A DNA stretch of 56,384 bases from an uncultured Oscillospiraceae bacterium (GTDB lineage: Bacteria > Bacillota > Clostridia > Oscillospirales > Oscillospiraceae): contig CAKTNP010000010.1 in assembly GCA_934589155.1 (NCBI GenBank), positions 1 through 56,384 on the forward strand. The letters are read 5' to 3'. Positions 24,401 to 32,554 of the stretch are shown one piece after another. The notes beneath the pieces were generated by a model, which was given only the letters and a program-made list of their open reading frames with translations, had not been told where the DNA came from and did not search any database. Every line of letters starts with the position of its first letter. Position 1 is the stretch's first letter. The translations under genes and the position numbers were made by a program.

Positions 24401-25423
24401 ATGCTGGAAGTTTATCCGGATTACTATAAGGAATTTGCCTGTCTGGGCGGTGCCTGCCCCGATACCTGCTGCGCCCAGTGGGAGGTGGTGGTGGACGACG
24501 TTACCGCCGCCCTCTACGGCTCCGTTCCCGGCGAATTGGGCGAGAAGCTCCGGGCCGCCCTGACCCTGGATGAGGACGGGGACCGGATCTTAAAATTCGC
24601 GGAGGGCCGCTGTCCCCTTCTGACCGGAGAGGGCCTGTGCGGCGTTCAGAAGGCCCTGGGCCACGGAGCCCTGTGCAAAACCTGCCGGGAGTTTCCCCGG
24701 CTGTGCCAGGACTACACCCTCTTCCGGGAACACAGCCTGAGCCTCAGCTGTCCCGAGGCCGCCCGGCTGATCCTGCTGGCCCCCCGGCTGCCGGTCCTGG
24801 AAGTCTCCGGGCAAGAGGAGCCCACGGAGGAGCCGGAGTTCGACCTTCGGGACCTGTCCCTCCTGCGGGAGACCCGGGAGTTTCTCTTTTCCCTTCTGGC
24901 AAGCCAGGACCTGCCCCTGGCCCGGCGTCTTGCCCTGTGCCTGGAGGCCGCGGGCCTGGCCCAGGCCCGGCTGGACGGCGAACCCGCTCCGGCGTCGGCC
25001 CCCGGCCCGGAGCCCCTGCTCTGGGAGCCCCGGGGCTTTCGGGACCTGTTCCGCTCCATGGATATTTTGAGCGCCGAATGGTCCGCCCTTTTGGGCCTGC
25101 CCCTCATGCAGGGAACTCCGGACCCCTTCCTGCAATACCCCCAGATCTTCTCCAATTTCTGTCACGATGCTTTTTACCGGAATCTTTTTTGCGCCGTAGC
25201 GGACTTCGACCTCCTGCCCCGGGTCCAGGCTGCGGTGGCCGCCTGTCTTCTGTGCCGGGACCTGACCCGGGCCCGGGGCGGCAGCCGGGAGGCTCTTCTG
25301 CGGGCCATGGTCCTCTACGACCGGGAGGTGGAGCACTGCGCCGACAACCGGGACGCCCTGCTGGACGCCTGCTGCGAGGCTCCCTTCCTGTCCCCCGCCG
25401 CCCTTTTGGGCCGGCTTCTGTGA
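24401..25423 (+). CDS. FliB-like lysine N-methylase family protein
   Basis: 340 residues. The cysteine cluster at the start (C14, C19, C23, C24 in FACLGGACPDTCCAQW) and the second group (RCPLLTGEGLCGVQ, LCKTCREFPRLC) match the FliB family, which methylates flagellin lysines and is thought to bind an iron-sulfur cluster or metal. The LSLSCPEAARLIL segment is also conserved. No flagellar gene is in the window, so the substrate is uncertain; many non-motile clostridia keep such genes. Single gene with its own promoter. Confidence 0.8.
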   Translation: MLEVYPDYYKEFACLGGACPDTCCAQWEVVVDDVTAALYGSVPGELGEKLRAALTLDEDGDRILKFAEGRCPLLTGEGLCGVQKALGHGALCKTCREFPRLCQDYTLFREHSLSLSCPEAARLILLAPRLPVLEVSGQEEPTEEPEFDLRDLSLLRETREFLFSLLASQDLPLARRLALCLEAAGLAQARLDGEPAPASAPGPEPLLWEPRGFRDLFRSMDILSAEWSALLGLPLMQGTPDPFLQYPQIFSNFCHDAFYRNLFCAVADFDLLPRVQAAVAACLLCRDLTRARGGSREALLRAMVLYDREVEHCADNRDALLDACCEAPFLSPAALLGRLL

Positions 25424-25511
25424 CTTTTGGGCAAAATCCAAATTTTGACCCTATAAATCCACGGTCCCCTATCGTAAAATAAACATACCTACAAAAAAGG
25501 GGCGACTGAAC

Positions 25512-26546
25512 GTGCTGAACTACAATTTTGATTTGCGGCGCATGCTGTGCGAGGCCACCGTGGACCGGGCCATGCGGGACATCCAGCGGGACACCAAGCG
25601 GAGCCTGCGGAACCTGGTGGACCTGGGCCTTAACTTCACCTCCGGCGGACGGCTGTTCCACTCCGTGCTGGAGGCGGTCCGGGACCTTCTGTCCGATGAG
25701 CAGAGCGCTTATTTTGAAACGGTCCAGACGGTACTGCAAACCGTGGATTCCGATACCATCAAAACCTTTGGCCTCAACATAGGCTTGGAGGGCTGCACCC
25801 GTGGTGCCAAGCGGATCCGGGAGCTGGAAGAGGCCGGCGGCTTCAACATCCCCTGGGCCTTGACCCTCTGCGCCGGGGACCGGGCCGTGGGCCTGGCGGA
25901 CTGTCAGCGGCTGGTGGAGCAGGGCACGGAGCTGGGGATCTATGTTTACCTTCTCCTGGACCGGGGCATGAACGTGGAGTCCCTGCGGCAGCTGGCTTCC
26001 GCCCATCCAAAGTGCGCCTTTGTGGTCCTGTCCGACGTGCTCTGCGCCCAGGAGGAGAACACCGTCCACCTGAGCGACATGCACAACGTGCTCTTCCTCA
26101 TCGACGGGGACAGCCCCGAAAAGCTGGCCTCCCTGCGGAACCTCCGCAGCGCCCGGTGTCTGTACGGCCTGTACCGCTGGTACGATGCCTCCACCGCCTG
26201 CGCCGTCACGGACGACGACGCTTTGGATGCTTATCGGGAGGGAGGCCCCGTGTTCCTGTGTCTCATCCCCAGGCCCGGCACCCCCACGGAGATCTGCCGT
26301 CACGTGGGCGGCCGCACGGCGGCCCTGCGAAAAAGCCGCCTGTACCCCTATTGCCCCATGGAGCTCAGCGGGGACCTGCTGGCGGTGGATACGGCCATTT
26401 CCGACGGCGGCTGCGCCGTGACCATTCTGCCCGACGGCCAGGTCAGTACCATGGGAAAGGGGGACCTGACCGGTCCCGAATTCAGCATCTACCACCACGG
26501 CCTGGAGGAGCTCCTCCGCCGGGCCGCCCCAAAGCAGCAGGCATAG
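25512..26546 (+). CDS. Uncharacterised protein, possibly a degenerate radical-SAM/SPASM-like barrel
   Basis: 344 residues, starting at GTG with AAAGGGG upstream. It begins with a helical region (RDIQRDTKRSLRNLVDLGLNF), then shows repeated alpha/beta units such as GLNIGLEGCTRGAKRIRELEE, TELGIYVYLLLDRG, CAFVVLSDVL and VLFLIDGDSPEKL, as in a TIM-like barrel. The late segment GGCAVTILPDGQVS resembles the 'C..pdG.v' part of SPASM domains, but the CxxxCxxC cluster of radical-SAM enzymes is absent. No signal peptide. It lies 16 bases before a TetR-type gene, which may regulate it. I do not recognise a named family. Confidence 0.55.
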   Translation: MLNYNFDLRRMLCEATVDRAMRDIQRDTKRSLRNLVDLGLNFTSGGRLFHSVLEAVRDLLSDEQSAYFETVQTVLQTVDSDTIKTFGLNIGLEGCTRGAKRIRELEEAGGFNIPWALTLCAGDRAVGLADCQRLVEQGTELGIYVYLLLDRGMNVESLRQLASAHPKCAFVVLSDVLCAQEENTVHLSDMHNVLFLIDGDSPEKLASLRNLRSARCLYGLYRWYDASTACAVTDDDALDAYREGGPVFLCLIPRPGTPTEICRHVGGRTAALRKSRLYPYCPMELSGDLLAVDTAISDGGCAVTILPDGQVSTMGKGDLTGPEFSIYHHGLEELLRRAAPKQQA

Positions 26547-26562
26547 AAAGGAGGCAGGACCC

Positions 26563-27081
26563 TTGGCCGAGTCAAATATGACAAAGCGCGCCCTGGCCGG
26601 CGCCATGAAAGAGCTGATGGCCCACCGTCCCTTTGCCAAGATCAACGTGGGGGACATTTGTGAGCTGTGCAATATGAACCGGAAGAGCTTTTACTATCAC
26701 TTCCGTGACAAGTACGATCTGGTCAACTGGATCTTCCAGAACGAGTTTCTTTCCGTGCTGCAAAATGCCGAGGCCATGGACTATTGGCAGATCGTGGACC
26801 TGCTCTGCTCCTATTTCTACGAAAACCGGGCCTTTTATAACAATGCCCTGTCCGTCACCGGCCAGAATTCCTTTTCGGAGTATTTTCAGGAGTGCATCAC
26901 CCCCGTGATCCGGGCCACCCTGGGCAGCAGCCTGGGGGAGGGCGATTCCGACGCGGCCTTTGTCACGGAGTTTTTCGGCGACGCCTTTACCGTGTCCATC
27001 ATGCGCTGGCTCTCCAGCCGGAACTGCATGGAGCCCCAGGAATTCACCCGGCTGCTCCGGCTCTGCCTGGGCAGCCGCTGA
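26563..27081 (+). CDS. TetR/AcrR family transcriptional regulator
   Basis: 172 residues. The start is TTG at 26563, supported by AAAGGAGG eight bases upstream; an ATG at 26578 is the alternative. The N-terminal HTH reads KRALAGAMKELMAHRPFAKINVGDICELCNMNRKSFYYHFRDKYDLVNWIF, typical of TetR. The C-terminal part (SFSEYFQECITPVIRA, FFGDAFTVSIMRWLSSRNCMEPQEF) resembles the TetR_C_7 group related to DhaS-like regulators. It probably controls itself and the upstream gene. Confidence 0.9.
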   Translation: MAESNMTKRALAGAMKELMAHRPFAKINVGDICELCNMNRKSFYYHFRDKYDLVNWIFQNEFLSVLQNAEAMDYWQIVDLLCSYFYENRAFYNNALSVTGQNSFSEYFQECITPVIRATLGSSLGEGDSDAAFVTEFFGDAFTVSIMRWLSSRNCMEPQEFTRLLRLCLGSR

Positions 27082-27096
27082 CCTCGATTTCTACAT

Positions 27097-27126
27097 AAGA
27101 GCCCCGCTGCGGCTGGGCTCTTTTTG
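27097..27126 (+). terminator. Terminator after the TetR gene
   Basis: AGAGCCC / GGGCTCT arms with loop CGCTGCGGCT and a T5 tail, 15 bases after the stop. Confidence 0.9.
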
Positions 27127-27139
27127 TAGGCTTTTTTCA

Positions 27140-27168
27140 TTGAATCCCCCACCGGACTGTGTTATAAT
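27140..27168 (+). promoter_or_regulatory. Promoter of pyk
   Basis: TTGAAT (27140-27145), 17-base spacer, TATAAT (27163-27168), 39 bases before the pyk ATG. Confidence 0.85.
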
Positions 27169-27206
27169 TGCTCCAAATTTGATTGTGTTGGAGAGGAGAC
27201 AATATC

Positions 27207-28619
27207 ATGCGCAAAACAAAGATCATCTGCACCATCGGCCCGGCCAGCGAGAACGAGGAGGCCCTGACCCAGATGTGCCTGGCCGGCATGAACGTGGCCC
27301 GGCTGAATTTCTCCCACGGCACCCATGAGGAGCAGCAGAAGAAAGTGGACCTCATCAAAAAGGTCCGGGAGAAGCTGGGCCTGCCCATTGCCATCATGCT
27401 GGATACCAAGGGCCCTGAGTACCGGATCAAGACCTTCAAGGACGGAAAGATCCACCTGAACGACGGCGACACCTTCACCTTCACCACCGAGGATGTGGAG
27501 GGCGACGAGACCCGGGTCTCCGTCACCTATAAGCGCCTCATTGAGGACCTGTCCGTAGGGGACCGGATCCTGGTGAACAACGGCCTTGTGGTGTTCGAGG
27601 TCACGGCCCTGGAGGGCAGCAACGCGGTGTGTAAGGTCCTGTCCGGCGGCGACCTGTCCAACCGGAAGAGCATGAACTTCCCCAACCGGCTCATGACCGG
27701 CCCCTTCCTCAGCGAGCAGGACAAGGCGGACCTGCTCTTCGGCATCCGGAACGATGTGGACTTCGTGGCCGCCTCCTTTGTGTCCACCCGTCAGGATATA
27801 GAGGATATGAAGAACTTCCTCCAAGAAAACGGCGGTGAGAAGATCGATGTCATCGCCAAGATCGAGAACCGGGCCGGCGTGGATAATATCGAGGACATCT
27901 GTCAGGTCTGCGACGGCGTCATGGTGGCCCGGGGCGACCTTGGCGTGGAGATCCCCTTTGTGGAGGTCCCCGCCATTCAGAAGTTCCTCATCAACAAGTG
28001 CCGCATGGTGGGCAAGCGGGTCATCACCGCCACGGAAATGCTGGAATCCATGATCCAGAATCCCCGTCCCACCCGGGCGGAGATCTCCGACGTGGCCAAC
28101 GCCGTCTATGACGGAAGCTCCGCCGTCATGCTCTCCGGCGAGACCGCCGCGGGCCAGCACCCCGTGGAGGCCATCAAAAATATGGCCGAGATCGCCGAAT
28201 TCACGGAGCAGCACATCAGTTACGCCCGCCGGTTCCGGAACGCAGACTTTAAGATCAAGAACACCCTGGACGCCATTTCCCATGCCACCTGCGCCATGGC
28301 CATGGACGTAGACGCCCGGTGCATTGTGGTCTGCTCTATCACCGGCACCACCGCCCGGATGGTGTCCCGGTTCCGCTGCCCCAGCCCCATCATCGGCATG
28401 ACCACGGATCCCAAGGTCTACCGGAAGCTGGCCCTGTCCTGGGCCGTGACTCCGGTGCTGGTGGAGAAATACCCCTCCATGGAGGTGCTGTTCTACCAGG
28501 CCTCCCGCGTGGCCAAGCAGCACATGGACCTGCAGAAGGGCGACAATATCGTCATCACCGGCGGCCACGTTACCGGTCAGCCCGGCAACACCAACTTCAT
28601 CAAGGTGGAGACCATCTGA
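27207..28619 (+). CDS. pyk: Pyruvate kinase
   Basis: 470 residues, the normal length without a C-terminal phosphohistidine extension. It makes pyruvate and ATP from PEP and ADP. MRKTKIICTIGPAS, NVARLNFSHGTHEEQ, IAIMLDTKGPEYRI, VIAKIENRAGVDNI, VMVARGDLGVEIP and the catalytic ITATEMLESMIQNPRPTRAE are all intact, as is the C-terminal effector-site region VSRFRCPSPIIGMT. I start at the ATG at 27207 with GGAGAGGAG upstream. It has its own promoter. Confidence 0.98.
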   Translation: MRKTKIICTIGPASENEEALTQMCLAGMNVARLNFSHGTHEEQQKKVDLIKKVREKLGLPIAIMLDTKGPEYRIKTFKDGKIHLNDGDTFTFTTEDVEGDETRVSVTYKRLIEDLSVGDRILVNNGLVVFEVTALEGSNAVCKVLSGGDLSNRKSMNFPNRLMTGPFLSEQDKADLLFGIRNDVDFVAASFVSTRQDIEDMKNFLQENGGEKIDVIAKIENRAGVDNIEDICQVCDGVMVARGDLGVEIPFVEVPAIQKFLINKCRMVGKRVITATEMLESMIQNPRPTRAEISDVANAVYDGSSAVMLSGETAAGQHPVEAIKNMAEIAEFTEQHISYARRFRNADFKIKNTLDAISHATCAMAMDVDARCIVVCSITGTTARMVSRFRCPSPIIGMTTDPKVYRKLALSWAVTPVLVEKYPSMEVLFYQASRVAKQHMDLQKGDNIVITGGHVTGQPGNTNFIKVETI

Positions 28620-29161
28620 GGTTCCTCCTGAGGCCCCCTTCCCCAAGGCATCTTCCACGCTGAGTGCGCCCTTCCCGAAGTGTATTTTATAGGCAATGCG
28701 CAGATCCCCCTTGGGCCTGTTCCCGACCGAGCCTGTAAGCTTCATCGAATTATCTTTGTTTGTATGAGGTGCCCTGCCGCTATTGATAGTAGCAGCAGGG
28801 CACCTTAATTTGCAACCTGCGAAACTTGATCGATGTCTGGTTTTATTGGTTTTCATTATTCCTTGTTTTGTTCGGTTATTCTTTCTGGGCATCATTAAAA
28901 CTTTTGGGGACCACCGGCCTCCGCCGGTGGCTTTCTTTTTGCAAGAAGGGCTCTGCCAAGGCTTCAACCCCCGGCAGGGCCCTTCTTGCAAGGCACACAG
29001 CCTAACGATTTGTCAGTCTTAGGGAAATCATTCTGTCTGATTTCCCGCCATCCATTCCCTCTCCGCCCGTCTTCGTCCACCGGCCCAGACAACAAAGCGC
29101 TTCGTTCCGCCCCTACAGGCCAGGACTGCGGGCCCCTGATGGTAGAGCCGTCTTTCGCCTT
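28620..29161. other. Non-coding interval between pyk and the CRISPR array, rich in inverted repeats
   Basis: No convincing gene. It holds four hairpins: 11-base arms at 28767-28777 and 28795-28805 (AGGTGCCCTGC), a terminator at 28911-28940, a 17-base near-perfect stem at 28939-28992 (TTGCAAGAAGGGC arms), and 9-base arms at 29022-29030 and 29038-29046 (GGGAAATCA). The block 28640-28750 encodes a coding-like but truncated minus-strand stretch. This is the leader-distal flank of the array. Confidence 0.6.
28911..28940 (+). terminator. Terminator, probably of pyk
   Basis: CCACCGGC / GCCGGTGG with CTCC loop and a CTTTCTTTTT tail, 290 bases after the pyk stop. The hairpin at 28767-28805 may be an earlier, weaker stop. 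Confidence 0.75.
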
Positions 29162-30391
29162 ATTTCAATCCACCCGCTCCTTGCGGGGCGGGACCCGTCA
29201 GTCGGTTCTTCTTTCGCCGGGAGATAAAATTTCAATCCACCCGCCCCTTGCGGGGCGGGACCCGAAAAAAGACGGATCTATGCTCCAATGTGCTATTTCA
29301 ATCCACCCGCCCCTCGCGGGGCGGGACGTCGTACTGTTTCCAGGGGTTCTCCATCCCCGGATTTCAATCCACCCGCCCCTCGCGGGGCGGGACTAGCTGT
29401 ACCACCGGGCCTTGTCCTCCGCTGCGATTTCAATCCACCCGCCCCTTGCGGGGCGGGACTGAGGCCCTATACGGCGGGGCGGCGGGCGGCGGATTTCAAT
29501 CCACCCGCCCCTTGCGGGGCGGGACCCAGAATGTTGCCTGTTACGCCGTAGTCGAGTCTATTTCAATCCACCCGCCCCTTGCGGGGCGGGACCTGCTCCC
29601 GTTTTTCCAAACAGCAGATAAACGGGAGATTTCAATCCACCCGCCCCTTGCGGGGCGGGACGCCACCTACGAATTCCCCCGGGGGGATTCCGTGGTATTT
29701 CAATCCACCCGCCCCTTGCGGGGCGGGACCGCCCTGTACCCGTTTCTGGCCGGGGACGAGCGATTTCAATCCACCCGCCCCTTGCGGGGCGGGACCCAGC
29801 CAGATTTCCCAGCCGATAGGCCACAACTATTTCAATCCACCCGCCCCTTGCGGGGCGGGACATACCGGGATGCAGCTGAGGCCAGGGGAAAGCGATTTCA
29901 ATCCACCCGCCCCTCGCGGGGCGGGACTCCGTAGGCTGTGAGATCCGGTTTTACTGTGAGGATTTCAATCCACCCGCCCCTCGCGGGGCGGGACAATATC
30001 AGCACCAAAAAGGCCGTGCATATGCCAAATTTCAATCCACCCGCCCCTCGCGGGGCGGGACACGCTAGGCGTTAGCACGCTGTTTTCCAATTGAATTTCA
30101 ATCCACCCGCCCCTCGCGGGGCGGGACCGGATACGTAGACGGTGGGCCAACATGTGGGTTATTTCAATCCACCCGCCCCTCGCGGGGCGGGACACCACGG
30201 ACAAACTACCAAAATATTGACAAAAGATTTCAATCCACCCGCCCCTCGCGGGGCGGGACAAGGATAGAAAGAATAAGTAAAAGAAAGAACTTATTTCAAT
30301 CCACCCGCCCCTCGCGGGGCGGGACTTCAAGTCTGTCGTTGATGCTATAAATGGTGGTATTTCAATCCACCCGCCCCTCGCGGGGCGGGAC
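29162..30391 (-). CRISPR. Type I-C CRISPR array, 19 repeats and 18 spacers
   Basis: A 33-base repeat ending (plus strand) in GGGGCGGGAC recurs at 29162, 29229, 29295, 29361, 29427, 29493, 29560, 29629, 29697, 29763, 29829, 29895, 29962, 30029, 30095, 30161, 30227, 30293 and 30359. Spacers are 33-36 bases, mostly 33. Read on the minus strand, the direction implied by cas2 and the leader, the repeat folds as CCCGCCCC-GCGA-GGGGCGGG and ends in GGATTGAAAT, typical of type I-C. Ten repeats have GCGA in the loop and nine GCAA. The repeat at 29162, farthest from the leader, also has a stem mismatch, as expected of an old terminal repeat. Confidence 0.98.
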
Positions 30392-30565
30392 AGCAATAGT
30401 TCACAAAATTTTCGTCATGATCTATTGCGCAATATACAATATTGCATCTTTGCGGTGAAAATTTCACATTCTTTGCAGCGCCATATGGATGTTTTCCCGC
30501 AAAAAAACGTCAATTTTTCGGTGCGAACCCTCTAGGGTATTTCTGTTTGCTTCGTCTTCGCACCG
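30392..30565 (-). promoter_or_regulatory. CRISPR leader
   Basis: AT-rich interval between the cas2 stop and the first repeat. It contains inverted arms CGGTGCGAA at 30519-30527 and 30557-30565, a 12-base palindrome TATTGCGCAATA at 30423-30434, and GTGAAA-A-TTTCAC at 30455-30467. A TTGACG on the minus strand near 30514-30509 may be a -35 for the pre-crRNA. Leaders carry the promoter and the spacer-integration signals. Confidence 0.8.
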
Positions 30566-30856
30566 TCAAACCATTAGGACATCCTCCGGCCGATACCCTG
30601 CCTTCGCGCCAAAGTGTTCGATTTTGGTCTGATAATGGTTTCCCAGATAATAAAACCGCAGGCTGTCCTTTTCTTTGTCCATAATGGAGCACAGCTTATG
30701 CTGGAGCTGTTTGCACTGGGCCGCGTCCAGCAGGCACTCAAACACGGAATTCTGAACACGCTGCCCATAATTCACGCACTGTTTCGCGATCTGCCGGAGC
30801 CGCTTTTTGCCCGCCGCGTCCTCCGTGTTCACATCGTAAGAGATCAGCACCAACAT
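30566..30856 (-). CDS. cas2: CRISPR-associated endonuclease Cas2
   Basis: 96 residues. It opens with MLVLISYDVNTED, where D8 is the conserved acidic residue of the ferredoxin-like Cas2 fold, and continues QRVQNSVFECLLDAAQCKQL, the usual dimer and core strand. With Cas1 it integrates new spacers. It starts nine bases after cas1 and ends at the leader, as in most type I-C loci. Complete. Confidence 0.97.
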   Translation of the reverse strand: MLVLISYDVNTEDAAGKKRLRQIAKQCVNYGQRVQNSVFECLLDAAQCKQLQHKLCSIMDKEKDSLRFYYLGNHYQTKIEHFGAKAGYRPEDVLMV

Positions 30857-30865
30857 ACGCTCGCC

Positions 30866-31897
30866 TCATTTCCATAAAAATGGGGGATATGCATCCAGGT
30901 CGCCCCGCAGATACCGGGCCAGCAGCAGCGCCTGCATATACGGGACCAGGCCCCAGGGCATTTTCTCCTCCAAATAGGGGTGGGTGATCGTCTCCTGCTT
31001 GCGCTCCTGCCAATTTTTCAGGAATTTTCGGCGTCCGGCGTCTGTCATGGACACCGCGCCGCCCTCAGTCGCTTCAAAATCCTCCGGGCCCATGATCTTG
31101 TTATTGATCAGCGTCAAGACGAACCGGTCGGCGAAGCAGGGCCGCAGCTCCTCCATCATGTCCAGCGCCAGAGAAGTCCGGCCCGGACGGTCCCGATGCA
31201 TAAAGCCCACGTAGGCATCCAGTCCCACGCTCTCCAGCGCCGCGGCGCAGTTTCCCGCCAGCAGACTATACGCAAAGGAAAGCATGGCGTTGACATTGTC
31301 CATAGGCGGTCTCCGGTTTCTACCGTGGAAAAAGAACGCGTCCTTGTTTCGCAGGATCATATCGTCAAAGACGTCGAAATAGACCGAAGCTGCCGCCCCC
31401 TCCAGCCCCCGCAGAGAGTCCAGGGACTCGGCCTGTATGACCTGGGGCATAACGTCGTAAATGGCCGCAGAGGCGTTCCGGAATTTCTCCTCGTCAATGC
31501 GGAGCTTATGATCCCGCTTGGTGCGCTCGATGCTCCACCGGCCGTTGAACAGCTTGCCCCAGATCATGTATTTTGCGATCTGACAGCTGGCGGCGAGATC
31601 GTCGGCCACCCGGTACTGCTCCCGGCGCAGCAGCACATTCCCATTGGAAACGCCCGCCGTCCGGGCCAGGAATCTGCCGCTTGGCGTACAGAAGCTCAAG
31701 CCTATATCACGCTTCGCGCAGGCTCCCATAAGGGCCGGCGACGCCCCGGCATAGGAAAAGCAGACGATCCCCTCCAGGTTGTGCAGCGGGAACCGCGCGG
31801 CTTCTTCTTGATCCCGCCGCACAACAACGTTCTCCCCGTCCAGTGTCAGATAGGCGTCTTCGGAGGTCACGAACAGTGTATTCAGCAGATGCCTCAT
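30866..31897 (-). CDS. cas1: CRISPR-associated integrase Cas1 (type I-C)
   Basis: 343 residues. Start chosen at the ATG at 31897 (MRHLLNTLFVTSEDAYLTLDGENVVV), the standard Cas1c N-terminus, overlapping the cas4 stop by four bases. The catalytic glutamate lies in LRGLEGAAASVYF, the histidine in VGFMHRDRPGRTSLALD, with the acidic residues in LALDMMEELRP. It joins spacers into the array with Cas2. Intact. Confidence 0.97.
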   Translation of the reverse strand: MRHLLNTLFVTSEDAYLTLDGENVVVRRDQEEAARFPLHNLEGIVCFSYAGASPALMGACAKRDIGLSFCTPSGRFLARTAGVSNGNVLLRREQYRVADDLAASCQIAKYMIWGKLFNGRWSIERTKRDHKLRIDEEKFRNASAAIYDVMPQVIQAESLDSLRGLEGAAASVYFDVFDDMILRNKDAFFFHGRNRRPPMDNVNAMLSFAYSLLAGNCAAALESVGLDAYVGFMHRDRPGRTSLALDMMEELRPCFADRFVLTLINNKIMGPEDFEATEGGAVSMTDAGRRKFLKNWQERKQETITHPYLEEKMPWGLVPYMQALLLARYLRGDLDAYPPFLWK

Positions 31898-32554
31898 CCC
31901 GGGTCCTCCATGTATTTCTGCAGATAGGTTTTCACGGAACCGCAGCGCGTCAGTCTCGGCAGGCACAGCTCCTTCAGGGAACAGGCGCCGCAGGCTTTCG
32001 TGGGCTTCACCCTTGGGGTATGTCCCCGCCGATACAGCTCATGCATTTCCAACAGGGTATCCGTCAGCTCCCTGCGAAGCTCCGGTGTGAACTCCACCTC
32101 CACACGCCGCCGGGTCTCGCCAAAATACAGGGCGCCTTTGGGGATGTCACAGCAGAGCATCTCCTCCAGGCACATGGCCTGTCCGCACAGCTGCAGCTCG
32201 TTTGCATGGTCCTCCCGAGGCGCGCCGTGCTTATACTCTACCGGATAGGGCTGAAAGAACCCCTCCTCATTGGGCAGCGGGATCCCCTGGGCCGACCTAT
32301 AAAATTCTACAACATCGCAGGCGCCGGAAACCCCAAGGGTCGGAGAAAAAATGGCCATGTCCCGCGTGATGATCCTATCTGCCCGTTTCTCCCGCAGGCC
32401 GGCGTCATGGGCACGCTGGTGCAGGATCTCCCTCCGTGGTCCTCACATTCTCTGCCCATAGGTCCTCGATGTGGATCAGCGCCCACTGCCTGCGGCAGAA
32501 GCAAAAATGCTGGACCCCGGAAAGGAGAAGATACTCCTCCTCATTATAGGCCAT
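31894..32554 (-). pseudogene. cas4: cas4, frameshifted
   Basis: Cas4 is the RecB-like nuclease that trims prespacers and selects the PAM end. The N-terminal frame from the ATG at 32554 reads MAYNEEEYLLLSGVQHFCFC then RRQWALIHIEDLWAENVRTTEG and hits a stop at 32405. The C-terminal frame resumes as ILHQRAHDAGLREKRADRI, leading into MAIFSPTLGVSGACDVVEFY and the cysteine-rich end KACGACSLKELCLP. The break is at about 32424-32434, where GGAGGGAGATCC looks like a two-base loss from a GAGAG run. Restoring two bases gives 220 residues, the normal size. The C-terminal ATG at 32358 could make only a truncated product. It overlaps cas7 by 11 bases. Confidence 0.88.

Noticed and set aside
28640..28750. 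A minus-strand stretch reading MKLTGSVGNRPKGDLRIAYK
   Set aside because: It looks somewhat like protein, but it runs into antisense of pyk without a stop and has no binding site. It could be a fragment of a decayed repeat; not enough to call a gene.
27162..28991. A 609-codon minus-strand frame opposite pyk
   Set aside because: Antisense shadow of pyk. Only its first part (opposite 28640-28750) looks mildly coding-like, but it has no binding site and no recognisable family.
29248..29934. Open frames with a repeated STRP(S/L)RGGT motif
   Set aside because: They are translations of the CRISPR repeats, not a repeat protein.
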